From positions 3,348,001 to 3,412,000 of the forward strand of contig JACJDG010000003.1 in NCBI GenBank assembly GCA_016432725.1: a stretch of DNA of 64,000 bases, given 5' to 3'. The notes under the pieces are model-generated. The model ran no database searches. It worked only from the letters and a program-made list of their open reading frames with translations, and was not told the DNA's origin. Made by a program: the position numbers and the translations under genes. This DNA comes from Streptomyces sp. DHE7-1. GTDB taxonomy: Bacteria > Actinomycetota > Actinomycetes > Streptomycetales > Streptomycetaceae. Below, piece after piece: positions 1 through 8,643 of this stretch. Every line of letters starts with the position of its first letter. Positions within the stretch are counted from its first letter, which is position 1.

Positions 1-34
1 CGGCAGCGGGCGTCTCCTGCGGTGCGGCGGACAT
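1..34 (-). CDS. N-terminus of a divergent gene, cut by window edge
   Basis: Only the first eleven codons are present, reading MSAAPQETPAA from an ATG at 34. A GGGAG stretch sits a few bases upstream on the minus strand and could be the ribosome site. The gene is divergent from the MarR regulator that starts near 172, an arrangement in which MarR proteins often control the neighbour. A drug exporter is a common partner, but nothing in eleven residues shows that. The product cannot be named. Confidence 0.5.
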   Translation of the reverse strand, partial: MSAAPQETPAA

Positions 35-129
35 GACGGCGGCTCCCGGTGCTCGGTCCCTGTGAGACACGCCCTTCCAGGCACTGAAGGTGCTTTAAGT
101 CTCAAGCTTTCTGCTTTACCCTACGCCCG

Positions 130-141
130 ACTTGTTCAAGT
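130..141. promoter_or_regulatory. Inverted repeat in the MarR / divergent-gene intergenic region
   Basis: ACTTG-TT-CAAGT is a 5-bp inverted repeat with a 2-bp centre. It is followed at once by a second TTCAAG half (141-146). It lies just upstream of the MarR ribosome site, between the two divergent starts. MarR proteins usually bind short inverted repeats of this kind in their own promoter. That this one is bound is inference. Confidence 0.4.
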
Positions 142-171
142 TTCAAGGAGATGCCTCGTACAGTGGGACAC

Positions 172-681
172 ATGAACACGGCAACGGACTCCGCCGGCCG
201 GCACCGCTGGCTCACCGACGAGGAGCAGCGCGTCTGGCGCGCCTACCTGCACGCCACCACCCTGCTGGAGGACCACCTGGACCGGCAGCTCCAGCGCGAC
301 GCGGGCATGCCGCACATCTACTACGGGCTCCTCGTCAGCCTGGCCGAGGCCCCGCGCCGCCGGCTGCGGATGACCGAGCTGGCGATGAAGTCCAAGATCA
401 CGCGCTCCCGGCTCTCCCACGCCATCGCCCGGCTGGAGAAGAACGGCTGGGTCCGCCGTGAGGACTGCCCCTCCGACAAGCGCGGCCAGTTCGCGGTGCT
501 CACCGACGAGGGCGCCGAGGTGCTGAGGCGGACCGCGCCGGGCCATGTCGCCGCCGTACGCCAGGCGCTGTTCGAGCGACTGAGCCCGCAACAGCAGAAG
601 GCCCTCGGCGAGATCATGGAGATCGTCGCCGAGGGCCTTCAGCCCGACGAAGCGGGTGCGGACCTTCCCTGGCTCCGCTAA
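172..681 (+). CDS. MarR family transcriptional regulator
   Basis: About 169 residues, the usual MarR length. The winged helix is visible at roughly residues 55-115, with the recognition region TELAMKSKITRSRLSHAIAR followed by the wing EDCPSDKRGQFAVLTDEG. The start is uncertain. An ATG at 151 touches AAGGAG with no spacing. GTG 163 is in frame with good but long spacing. ATG 172 begins MNTATDS, after GTGGGA. I prefer 172. The gene is convergent with the MFS exporter (40 bp between stops) and divergent from the gene at 1-34, which is its more likely target. The ligand is unknown. Confidence 0.88.
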   Translation: MNTATDSAGRHRWLTDEEQRVWRAYLHATTLLEDHLDRQLQRDAGMPHIYYGLLVSLAEAPRRRLRMTELAMKSKITRSRLSHAIARLEKNGWVRREDCPSDKRGQFAVLTDEGAEVLRRTAPGHVAAVRQALFERLSPQQQKALGEIMEIVAEGLQPDEAGADLPWLR

Positions 682-721
682 CCCCCCGTGCGCAGCGCCC
701 GGTGGGTCACCGTACGGCCGG

Positions 722-2260
722 TCAGTGGGCCACCACCGGCACCGGAATCTCGTCCTCGACGCCCTCGCCGGAGGCGACCGGGGTGGAGCCCGGGCGGCCG
801 GCGTTCACGAAGGTGAAGGCGATCAGCGCGGCGAGGGCCAGGATGCCGACGGCGAAGCCGATCGCCGTGCTGTAGCCGTGCACCATGCCCTGCAGGCCCA
901 CGAGCTGCTGCTGCGGCTTGGTGGCCGCACCGGCGATGTGGTCCTTGATGTACGAGGTCTTCGCGGACGCCGCGATGGTGTTCAGCAGGGCGGTGCCGAT
1001 CGCGCCGCCCACCTGCTGCGAGGTGTTGACCATCGCGGAGGCGACACCGGCGTCCCGGGGCTCGACGCCCGAGGTGGCCAGGGACATGGCCGGCATGAAC
1101 GCCGTACCCATGCCGAGGCCGAGCAGCACCATCGCGGGCAGCAGCAGCGTCGCGTACGACGAGCCGATCTCCATCTGCGTCAGCAGCAGCATGCCGAACC
1201 CGGCGACCAGGAAGCCGGGGCCCATCAGCAGCCGCGCCGGGACGCGGGTCATCAGCCGGGTGCCGATCTGGGTGGAGCCGGTGATCATGCCCGCCACCAT
1301 CGGCAGGAACGCGAAACCGGTCTTGACCGGCGAGTAGCCCTTCACGACCTGCAGGTAGTAGGTCAGGAAGAGGAACAGGCCGAACATGCCGATGATCGCG
1401 AGACCGAGGGAGAGGTAGATGCCACCGCGGTTGCGGTCGGTGACCACGCGCAGCGGCAGCAGCGGGGCCTTGACCCGGGACTCGACCAGCACGAAGGCGA
1501 GGAGCAGCAGCGCGGACGCGACGAACATCGCGACGGTCACGGTGTCGCCCCAGCCGTCGGACTCGGCGCGGGTGAAGCCGTAGACGAGCGCGAACAGGCC
1601 CAGGCTGGAGAGGATCACGCCGGGGACGTCGAGCGGGGAGCGGTTGCGGCCGCCCTCCGGCTCACGGATGACGAACCAGGCGCCGAGCGCGGCGACGACG
1701 GCGAACGGGACGTTCACGAAGAAGGTCCAGCGCCAGTCCAGGTACTCGGTGAGGAAGCCGCCGAGGATCAGGCCGACGGCGCCACCGCCACCGGCGATCG
1801 CGCCGTAGATGCCGAACGCCTTGGCGCGCTCCTTGGCGTCGGTGAACATCACGGCGAGCAGGGAGAGCGCGGCCGGGGCGAGCAGGGCGCCGAAGACGCC
1901 CTGGAGGGCGCGGGCGCCGAACATCATCGTGCCGGTGGTGGCGGCACCGCCGAGCGCGGAGGCGGCGGCGAAGCCGCCCAGGCCCAGCACGAAGGCGCGC
2001 TTGCGGCCCCACAGGTCGGCGACGCGGCCGCCGAAGAGCAGCAGACCGCCGAAGGCCAGGGCGTAGGCGGTGACGACCCACTGCCGGTTGCCGTCGGATA
2101 TGCCGAGGTCGGTCTGGGCGGAGGGCAGCGCGATGTTCACGATGGTGGCGTCGAGGACGACCATCAGCTGGGCGAGCGCGATGAAGACGAGCGCTTTCCA
2201 GCGGTTGGCGTCACCGCTCGGTGCGGTGGCGCCGGGAGCCTTGAGGGCTGTTTCGGACAT
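722..2260 (-). CDS. DHA2-type MFS drug:H+ antiporter (14 TM)
   Basis: A 512-residue membrane protein of the EmrB/QacA (DHA2) group, which expels drugs in exchange for protons. Motif A is seen early as GGRVADLWGRKRAF. The segment VVLDATIVNIALPSAQTDLG is the family signature in TM1. The motif C-like GAIAGGGGAVGLILGG is in TM5, and about 14 hydrophobic segments can be counted. I chose ATG 2260 (MSETALKAP); an in-frame GTG at 2272 is the alternative. A TetR gene lies 280 bp upstream on the same strand, which suggests TetR control of the exporter. The substrate cannot be read from the sequence. Confidence 0.9.
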   Translation of the reverse strand: MSETALKAPGATAPSGDANRWKALVFIALAQLMVVLDATIVNIALPSAQTDLGISDGNRQWVVTAYALAFGGLLLFGGRVADLWGRKRAFVLGLGGFAAASALGGAATTGTMMFGARALQGVFGALLAPAALSLLAVMFTDAKERAKAFGIYGAIAGGGGAVGLILGGFLTEYLDWRWTFFVNVPFAVVAALGAWFVIREPEGGRNRSPLDVPGVILSSLGLFALVYGFTRAESDGWGDTVTVAMFVASALLLLAFVLVESRVKAPLLPLRVVTDRNRGGIYLSLGLAIIGMFGLFLFLTYYLQVVKGYSPVKTGFAFLPMVAGMITGSTQIGTRLMTRVPARLLMGPGFLVAGFGMLLLTQMEIGSSYATLLLPAMVLLGLGMGTAFMPAMSLATSGVEPRDAGVASAMVNTSQQVGGAIGTALLNTIAASAKTSYIKDHIAGAATKPQQQLVGLQGMVHGYSTAIGFAVGILALAALIAFTFVNAGRPGSTPVASGEGVEDEIPVPVVAH

Positions 2261-2488
2261 GGAGGTACCCACTTCGGGACTTCGTGACGGAAAAAGACGT
2301 AGGTATCGGGCGGCGCGTCGGCATCTGCGGCGACGGCCGGAAGCTCGGTTCCGGCGCGGTGCGGTGCCTGCGGCGCCACACGCGCTCTGGGTGCTGGGAG
2401 TGCTGAGTGCGGTGAGTGCGGTGAGTGCTCTGGGTGTTGTGAGTCAGGACCGGCGCGCGGCCCAGGACTGATCGGTCGGGCTGACGGA

Positions 2489-2532
2489 TCCGGCTGATCG
2501 GTCCGGCTGCCCGGTCCGAGTGATCAGCCGGA
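2489..2532 (-). terminator. Hairpin terminator after the TetR gene
   Basis: Perfect 11-bp inverted repeat TCCGGCTGATC (2489-2499) and GATCAGCCGGA (2522-2532) with a 22-bp loop, 9 bp beyond the TetR stop on the minus strand. There is no U-tract, as is common in Streptomyces. It may limit read-through from the regulator into the exporter gene. Confidence 0.55.
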
Positions 2533-2540
2533 CGGTGCGG

Positions 2541-3185
2541 TCAGACTCTGCGGAGGTCCTCCATGGTCACGGCCGTGCCCGGCAGGACGGAGCGGCCCGG
2601 AGACCGCAGACCGTCCAGGAACAACTGAAGATGACGGTGTGCGAAGCGGTCGACGCTGCAGCAGTCCGTGCCGGCCGGCGGCCGGCTGAGCTGGGCGACG
2701 GCGACCATCAGGTCACCGACACCCACGTCGGTACGGAGCAGCCCGGCCGCCTTGGCCCGGTCCATGAGGTCCTCGACGATGCGCTCGACGCGCTCCCGGG
2801 CCGCCTCGAGATCGGGGTGGTGCTGGTCGAACGTGCTGGTGACCATCGGGCACAGGGCGCTGATCCGCTCGTCCGCGGCGGCGTGCACGAAGCGCTCCAG
2901 CGCCTCGAACGCGTCGCCGCCCTCGGACAGCGCCTGTTCGGCGACCCGTACGGTCCGGTCGAGGACCGAGCAGACGACCTCGCGGACGAGGGCGTCGCGG
3001 TCCGGGAAGTTGCGGTACACCGTGGCGTTGCCGACGCCGGCCCGGCGGGCGATCTCGTCGAACGGCACGTCCGGGCCGTGCTCGACGAACATCTCCCGGG
3101 CGGCGGTGACGATCCGCTCCCGGTTGCGCAGGGCGTCGGCGCGGGGCCGGGGCGCCTTGCGCGGCGCGGAGAGGGCGGTCTGCAC
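2541..3185 (-). CDS. TetR family transcriptional regulator
   Basis: A 214-residue one-component repressor. The N-terminal HTH is clear at about residues 22-66: RERIVTAAREMFVEHG, then FDEIARRAGVGNATVYRNFP, then DRDALV. The rest is an all-helical ligand and dimer domain that cannot be assigned a ligand. It starts with GTG at 3185, the only sensible start. It is upstream of and co-oriented with the DHA2 exporter, so exporter control is likely. Two copies of GGGGA-N5-TCCCC in its promoter (3219-3275) look like an autoregulatory operator. Confidence 0.9.
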   Translation of the reverse strand: MQTALSAPRKAPRPRADALRNRERIVTAAREMFVEHGPDVPFDEIARRAGVGNATVYRNFPDRDALVREVVCSVLDRTVRVAEQALSEGGDAFEALERFVHAAADERISALCPMVTSTFDQHHPDLEAARERVERIVEDLMDRAKAAGLLRTDVGVGDLMVAVAQLSRPPAGTDCCSVDRFAHRHLQLFLDGLRSPGRSVLPGTAVTMEDLRRV

Positions 3186-3218
3186 GGCGTACTCCTGGTC
3201 TGAGTGGCTCTGGCGATC

Positions 3219-3275
3219 CGGGGAATCGCTCCCCGTTTCGCGCGGACACAGGTCTAAACGGGGAACGCGTCCCCG
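3219..3275. promoter_or_regulatory. Duplicated TetR operator, CGGGGA-N5-TCCCCG x2
   Basis: Box 1 (3219-3235) is CGGGGA-ATCGC-TCCCCG and box 2 (3259-3275) is CGGGGA-ACGCG-TCCCCG. Their starts are 40 bp apart, close to four helix turns. They lie 34 bp upstream of the TetR start. A GTTTAGAC sequence on the minus strand between the boxes resembles a -10 element. The arrangement is what autorepression by a TetR dimer pair would look like; binding itself is inferred. Confidence 0.65.
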
Positions 3276-3443
3276 GTTATTTCCCGCTCGCCGAAAACTT
3301 CTCCGTGACCTGGCTCACACCTTCCGCTCCCGCGATTCCCACGATCGGCTGCCCCAGCGCGCGCCCTCCGGCCCGTCGACCCAGGGTGATCACAAGGGTG
3401 CAGTCGCCGCTCGCGCGGCTGCCGTGGAGCGGGAGGTCCATGC

Positions 3444-4720
3444 ATGCAGCCGCCGTCGCCACGCCGCCGCATACGCCCGCGCCGGGCGGCCGCCCTGGCC
3501 TCGGTGACCGTTCTGACCCTCGCGGTCAGCACCTCGGCCGGGACCGGCCAGCTGACGGCGTCCTCCACCGCCGGGCCCACCGGCCTGGTCCGCTCCTCCG
3601 CCCTGTCCCCCTGCATGATCCGCGGCGGCATGGACGTGCAGATGACGGAAGGCGTCCCCACCCCGGTCGGCTACTCCCGCTCCACCGGCACGGTCCGCGC
3701 CCTGACCCTGATGATCGACTTCTCCGACGCGCCTGGGCAGGGCAGCGCCCAGGACCGCTTCCACGAGTTCTTCCCGCAGACCCAGGAATGGTTCCGCACG
3801 GCGTCCTACGGCCGGCTCGACTACCGCCCCGAGACCCCGATATCCGGCTGGCTGCGCATGCCGAAACCGTTCAGGGCGTACGGCATAGAGCGCGGCGCCC
3901 CCTTCGACCCCGGCTACCGTCAGCTCGTGCAGGACATGGTGGCCGCCGCCGACCCCGACGTGGACTTCCGCTCGTACGACCTGCTGAACGTGCTGGTCAC
4001 CCCCAACGCCGGCCCCTCCGCCCTCGACACGGTGCTGTCCGTGACCTTCGCCGGCAACTCCGACGCCCCGGTCGCCGACGGCGTCGTCGTCGCCAACGCG
4101 TCCTTCGTCTACTCCCGCCAGGACGACGGCTCCGGCTCCTACGGCCGCACCGGCTACCGGGTGCTCCCCCACGAGAACGGCCACACCTTCGGGCTGCCCG
4201 ACCTCTACACCCAGGAGGGCGGCTCGGCGGTGGGCCACTGGGACATCATGAGCGAGGACTGGGGCGTCAACAACGACCTCCTCGGCTGGCACAAGTGGAA
4301 ACTGGGCTGGCTGGACGGCACCCAGGTCGGCTGCGCGACCCGCCCCGGCCACACCGAATACACGCTGACACCGCTGTACCGGCCGGGCGGCGGGAAGCTG
4401 GTCCTCATACCGATAGACCGGCGCAGCGCCTACGCACTGGAGCTGCGCGCGCCGGGGGCAACGACGAGGCGGTGTGCGAGCCGGGCATCCTCATATACAA
4501 GGTCGACGCCACCGTGGACACCGGGCGCGGCCCGATCACGGTCTACGACGCCCACCGTCACAGCGGCGGCTGCACCCGCAGCCCCAACGTCCAGGCGGAA
4601 CTCTCCGACGCCCCGTTCACCACCGGCGAGTCCTTCAAGGACCCGGGCCACGGGATAACGGTCGAGATGAAGGCGACGGGGCACGACGGGGAGTTCAAGG
4701 TGGGGGTCACCCGGAGGTAG
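3444..4720 (+). pseudogene. Secreted M6-type zinc metalloprotease, frameshifted
   Basis: About 425 residues when repaired. ATG 3444 follows GGGAGG by 7 bp. An arginine-rich signal peptide (RRRIRPRRAAALASVTVLTL) opens the protein. The catalytic zinc site is HENGHTFGLPDLY near residue 240, the HExxHxxGxxD pattern of M6 proteases such as immune inhibitor A. The reading frame breaks in the G5 run at 4454-4458. Adding one G gives LRAPGGNDEAVCEPGILIYK and joins the C-terminal frame to a stop at 4720. It is either a sequencing error or a real inactivating indel. The protease would act outside the cell on proteins. It stands alone, divergent from the TetR gene. Confidence 0.8.
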
Positions 4721-4855
4721 CCGGGAGCGGCCCGTGAGAGGTCGGCGAGCGGCCGGTGAGCGGCCGCGACACGTTGCGGGCCGGGCGCCGCACCGGGCGG
4801 TCTACCGTAGGCGTTCCCGCAGCACACCGCCGTACCGGACCGGAGAACCGACCCG

Positions 4856-6619
4856 ATGCCCCCGAGAACCGCCCTGGACCAGGATGCCGTGCCCGGCCCG
4901 CCGGCCGAGGCGGTCGCGCCGCTCATGCGCGGGATCGCCGTGCTGCGGCAACTGACCGAGGCCGGCGGGACACTCAGCCCGAGCGCGCTGGAACGGGCCA
5001 CCGGACTCGCCCGCTCCACGGTCGACCGGATCACCGCCACCCTGGCCCGCATGGGATACGTCCGCCCCGACGGCCGGGACGTCGTCCTCGCCCCCGCGTG
5101 ATGGAGCTGGGCAACGCCTACCTGGCCGCGCTGCGCCTGCCCGCCCTGCTCGACGCCCGCGCGGACACCCTCGCCGACGAACTGGACGAGTCGGTGTCCC
5201 TCGCGGTCGCCGACCTCGACGGCGTCCGCTTCATCCACCAGGCGACCCGCCGCCGCGCGATGTCCGTGAGCTTCCGCATCGGCGACCTGCTGCCGGCCGA
5301 ACGCACCGCTCCGGGTGCGCTGTTCGCGGCCGAGTGGGACCAAGTCGACTGGACACGCTGGCGAAATCGGCTGTCGGCCGACCCGACGAACGCGGCTTTC
5401 CCCGCGGTCCCCCCTCAACCTGCGATTCAGTCAACGGACTTGACGGCCTCGTTGGACTTGACGGCCTCGTTGGACTCGACGGGCTCGACGGACTCGACGC
5501 GCTTCGGGGCGAGGGTGGCGCAGGCCCGCCGCGACGGCTGGGCGCTGGACGACCAGTTGATCGAGCCCGGCCTCGTCGCGGTGTCCGTGCCGGTGCGGGA
5601 CCCCGCGACCGGCCGGGTGGCGTGCGTGGCGAGCGTGGTCAGCCACACCAGCCGGCACACGGCGGCCGACCTGCGCACCACCCTGCTGCCGCGCCTGCGC
5701 GCGGCGGTGGCGGCCATGGAGGCCGACCTGCGCCAGGCGCCCCCGCCGGAACCCGGCCCGGCACCCTCGGGCCTGGCGGCCTGGACCACGGCGTCCAAGC
5801 ACGAACTGGGCCGCGAGTTCATCGAGTCCCTGGCCCGGGGTCTGACCGTGCTGACCGCCTTCGGCGAGGGCCGCTCGGCACTGCCGCTGACCGAGGTGGC
5901 CCGGGCGACCGGCCTGGCCAGGGCCACGGCCCGGCGGGCGCTGATCACCTACGAGCACCTGGGCCTGGTGACCACCGGACCCGACCCCCGCACCTTCACC
6001 CTCACCCCGCGCGTCCTGGACCTGGGTTTCCCGGCACTCTCCCGCACCACGCTCCCCCGCCTGGCCGCGCCCCACCTCAGGGCCCTCACCGACCGCCTCC
6101 ACGAGCCGACGGCACTGGCGGTCCTGGCACCCGGCACCGGAACGGAGATCCAGTACACGGCCGGCGCGGGCGCGAGCCGGGTACTGACGGTGGACATCGC
6201 GGTCGGCGCCCGCCTCCCGGCCACCGGCACCTCCCTGGGCCGCGTCCTGCTCGCGGACGCCGAAGGGCCCCTGCCCCCGACCTCGCGGAGATCCGCGCCC
6301 GGGCTACGCCCTGGCCGACGAGGAACTGGAATCAGGGCTGCGCTCCATCGCCGTACCGGTACGCGACCGGACCGGCCGGGCGGTCGCCGCGGTGAACGTG
6401 GCCACGCACGCGGCCCGCCGCACCCTCCAGAACTGCGTGACGGACCTGCTCCCCGCCCTCCGCGCCACCGCCGACCACATCCAGACCGACCTCCACACCG
6501 CCTCCCGCTTCACCCACGTCCCCCGTCCTGATCCACGGCCCCGCCCTGATCCGGTACCCTGTGGACCGAGTACAGCGCCTTGCCTTCGTAGCTCAGGGGA
6601 TAGAGCACCGCTCTCCTAA
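4856..6619 (+). pseudogene. Tandem IclR-type regulator (two HTH-effector units), multiply frameshifted
   Basis: Repaired length about 570 residues, with two IclR units in one chain. The first HTH is near residues 25-75 (ALERATGLARSTVDRITATL) with an effector domain after it. The second HTH (VARATGLARATARRALITYE) is followed by a second effector domain ending near VAAVNVATHAARRTLQ. Such double IclR proteins are known around aromatic-acid catabolism, but no catabolic genes lie here. Three one-base losses are needed to join the frames: near 5098 (GCG-GTG-ATG), near 6281 (LPPDLAE) and near 6301 (RARGYALAD). The open frame then runs to 6619, inside the tRNA, so the real stop was probably near 6520-6530. 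An 18-bp tandem repeat has expanded inside the first effector domain. Confidence 0.75.
5426..5510 (+). repeat. 18-bp tandem repeat within the IclR gene
   Basis: GGACTTGACGGCCTCGTT occurs twice in a row, followed by two further diverged GGACTCGAC copies. It encodes the Thr/Ser/Leu/Asp-rich stretch TDLTASLDLTASLDSTGSTD in a linker of the first effector domain. The length is a multiple of three, so it does not break the frame. Confidence 0.7.
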
Positions 6620-6657
6620 AGCGGGTGTCGCAGGTTCGAATCCTGCCGGGGGCACCA
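6582..6657 (+). tRNA. tRNA-Arg (anticodon CCT)
   Basis: Full cloverleaf. The acceptor GCCTTCG pairs with CGGGGGC, the D arm holds AGCTCAGGGG, the anticodon loop is CTCCTAA giving CCU, and the T arm has GGTTCGAATCC. The 3' CCA is encoded at 6655-6657. It decodes the rare AGG arginine codon. The 3' half is the attachment site of an AICE, so the present 3' end was supplied by the inserted element. It is followed directly by a strong terminator. Confidence 0.95.
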
Positions 6658-6658
6658 G
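6613..6658. other. attL: 46-bp AICE attachment core in the tRNA 3' half
   Basis: These 46 bp, from the anticodon loop through CCA plus one base, recur identically at 21341-21386. Diverged copies occur at 7395, 23417, 24801 and 26115. AICEs use the 3' end of a tRNA gene as attB, so this is the left junction of the island. The integrase gene lies about 830 bp inside, pointing towards it, as is usual. Confidence 0.9.
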
Positions 6659-6661
6659 CGC

Positions 6662-6695
6662 AAAGGCCCCGGACCGATCATGGTCCGGGGCCTTT
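6662..6695 (+). terminator. tRNA-Arg terminator
   Basis: Perfect 14-bp stem, AAAGGCCCCGGACC with GGTCCGGGGCCTTT, around the loop GATCAT, starting 5 bp after the tRNA CCA. Copies of this hairpin sit beside other att copies at 7431, 21391 and 26156, so the terminator travels with the attachment sequence. Confidence 0.9.
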
Positions 6696-6780
6696 GACAT
6701 CCACTTCTGACATCAACGGGGGCGGCCACTGTCGCCTGCAGCCTCATCGGCTACCGCAGACTCGCCGAGGCAGACGATCT

Positions 6781-7314
6781 TCAGGATGCGTCCGCGTAGG
6801 CGAGGTGGGCCCCACAGACGGTGCAACGGAAGAGCATGGCAGTCGCCCCCTCGCCCAGGTGGTTCAAGAAGTGCTCGAGCTGGTTTTCGTCGTGCCAGCC
6901 CTCCATGCGCATGTCGGCCCGCAACTGGTCGAGGGCTTCCGGATGCGCCGCCAGCCCGGCGTACCCGACTTCGCCCACGAAGGCCGCCGCGTCGTGGCAG
7001 TGGACGAGCCAGTGCGGATCCTGCCAGGAGTGGAAGCCAGGTGTGCGGCGGGTGACCTCATGCAAGACGTCCTCGCTGACGCCGTCGAGCCCGTAGGAGT
7101 CGGTGAATTCACCCGCGAAGCGTTCAGCCGCGCTCCCGTCCGCGATACACCACGGGCAGAAAGGTCCGCGGACCTCGTGGGCGGTGTAGAGAGTCGCTGT
7201 GTATATCCACCCCGTGCTGCGGCTGCAGCAGGCGCACCTCTCGGCGGACGCACGGATGGCCCCGCTGGCGAGGGGGTCTGGGTGATAGCGAAAATAGGGC
7301 AGGCCGTCGTTCAT
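6781..7314 (-). CDS. CbrC family protein
   Basis: A 177-residue cysteine-rich cytoplasmic protein of the CbrC/UPF0167 family. It has the typical opening LPYFRYHPDPLASGAI, then CACC and CPWC cysteine pairs that could hold zinc. It ends in LFRCTVCGAHLAYAD. E. coli CbrC gives tolerance to colicin E2; the mechanism is not known to me. ATG 7314 is chosen because the family alignment begins there; the ribosome site is weak. It lies between two copies of the attachment sequence (6613 and 7395), outside the int-xis-rep unit, so it may be left over from a separate small insertion. Confidence 0.8.
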   Translation of the reverse strand: MNDGLPYFRYHPDPLASGAIRASAERCACCSRSTGWIYTATLYTAHEVRGPFCPWCIADGSAAERFAGEFTDSYGLDGVSEDVLHEVTRRTPGFHSWQDPHWLVHCHDAAAFVGEVGYAGLAAHPEALDQLRADMRMEGWHDENQLEHFLNHLGEGATAMLFRCTVCGAHLAYADAS

Positions 7315-7394
7315 CGCCGCTTCTTGACCTGTGCCTCGGTGGCCATGCCTTCCGATCTCATGGAGGGCAGTCTGTCCACAACGAGGTACGGGAT

Positions 7395-7461
7395 CAAGCG
7401 GCGGCGTCGGACTCCTGCCGGCCACGTCACAAGGCCCCAGACCGATCATGGTCCGGGGCCC
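7395..7461. other. Decayed attachment site plus terminator copy
   Basis: CAAGCGGCGGCGTCGGACTCCTGCCGG aligns, with a short gap, to the tRNA 3' half. It is followed by CAAGGCCCCAGACC-GATCAT-GGTCCGGGGCC, nearly the tRNA terminator. It sits immediately beyond the integrase stop, where an attP-derived junction would be expected. This suggests the sequence between 6659 and 7430 entered as a separate event. The match is partial, so confidence is moderate. Confidence 0.55.
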
Positions 7462-7491
7462 TCGATATGGATGTGACTTCAACTCCGGTGG

Positions 7492-8643
7492 TCACTCACG
7501 ACCGGGACGCCTCCGCAGCAGCCGGTCCATGTGACTCATGGCCTCGCGCTGGGTGTCCTGCACAACGTGCGTGTACACGTCCATGGTGATGCTGATCTGT
7601 GAGTGGCCCAGGATCTCCATCACCACGCGGGGCGCGACACCGGCCGCCGTGAGGAGCGTGGCCGTACCGTGGCGAGCGTCGTGCAGCCGGATCACGCGGA
7701 GGCCGGCGGACTGGGCGACGCGGGTGAAGGAGCGGTAGACGTTGCGCGGCTCGACCGGGCGGCCGGTCCGGGTCGTGAAGACGTAGTCCGACTCACGCCA
7801 GGTCTCCCCCGCTTTCGCCCGAGCCGCCGCCTGCCTCAGCCGGTGCCAGCGCAGCGGCGCGATGCAGAGCGCCGGCAGCGGGACAACCCGACGGCGACGG
7901 CTCTTGGGGTCGTCGTCGTACAACACGCCCCGACGCCGCTGCGTCTGCTGCCGGACGTACAGGACACGGTTGTCGAGGTCGAGATCCGACCAGCGGAGCC
8001 CGATGATCTCGCCCCGTCGCAGGCCCATGGCGATGGCAAGCACGAAGGCCGCGTAGAGCGGGTCCTTCCGGGAGGCGGCCAGGAAGTCGAGCGTTTCGTC
8101 CAGGGTCCAGGGCTTGAGTTCCCGGTTGTCGGTGCGAGGCGGCTCAACGAGCTTGGCGACGTTCCGCGTGATCATTTCCTCACGGCAGGCGGAGGACAGC
8201 GCCGAACGCAGAACCCGGTGTGACTCCTTGGCGGTCGCCGCGGTGGCCTCCTGCTCCAGGCGGACGATGAACCGGCGGACGTCGGCGACGCTGAGGGATT
8301 CGAGGCGCTTGGCGCCGAGCAGGGGCACCAGGTAGATCCGGACGTGTGCCTCGTACTTGTCGTAGGTACTGAGCTTGCGCCGGGGCTTGATGACGTTGTC
8401 CAGCCAGTAGGGCAGCCACTCGGAGAGCTTGGCGGAGCGAGTGGGCACAGGCACTCCTTGGTCGACCTTGTCGAGCAGTTCACGACGCTTGGCGTCGCAC
8501 TCAGCCCACGTCTTCCCGTAGGCGAACTTGCGAGCGCGGGTGCCGTCCGGCTGGAGGACGTAGACCGCGCATTGATAGCGCCCGTCCTTGCGCTTGGTGA
8601 TGGTGCCCGCGCCGTTCGGGTTGCGCTTGCGCTGCTGGGCCAT
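7492..8643 (-). CDS. int: AICE tyrosine site-specific integrase
   Basis: A 383-residue tyrosine recombinase that inserts and, with Xis, excises the element at tRNA-Arg(CCT). An N-terminal AP2-like arm-binding domain (GTITKRKDGRYQCAV) is followed by a SAM-like core-binding domain near residues 65-150. The catalytic domain has Arg in GLRRGEIIGLRW, then HDARHGTATLL, GHSQ, and the nucleophile Tyr in MDVYTHV. ATG 8643 (MAQQRKRNPNG) overlaps the xis stop as ATGA, implying translational coupling. The longer open frame to 8709 is not needed. The gene points towards the tRNA junction. Two C-terminal remnants of related integrases lie at 21452 and 24907. Confidence 0.95.
   Translation of the reverse strand: MAQQRKRNPNGAGTITKRKDGRYQCAVYVLQPDGTRARKFAYGKTWAECDAKRRELLDKVDQGVPVPTRSAKLSEWLPYWLDNVIKPRRKLSTYDKYEAHVRIYLVPLLGAKRLESLSVADVRRFIVRLEQEATAATAKESHRVLRSALSSACREEMITRNVAKLVEPPRTDNRELKPWTLDETLDFLAASRKDPLYAAFVLAIAMGLRRGEIIGLRWSDLDLDNRVLYVRQQTQRRRGVLYDDDPKSRRRRVVPLPALCIAPLRWHRLRQAAARAKAGETWRESDYVFTTRTGRPVEPRNVYRSFTRVAQSAGLRVIRLHDARHGTATLLTAAGVAPRVVMEILGHSQISITMDVYTHVVQDTQREAMSHMDRLLRRRPGRE

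Noticed and set aside
656..2287. 543-codon plus-strand open frame opposite the MFS gene
   Set aside because: Composition is Gly/Asp/Glu/His-rich without any fold or motif, while the minus strand encodes a clear 14-TM transporter.
5426..5510. CRISPR-like repeat array
   Set aside because: The repeats are directly tandem without spacers and lie inside a coding frame. No cas gene is present anywhere in the window.
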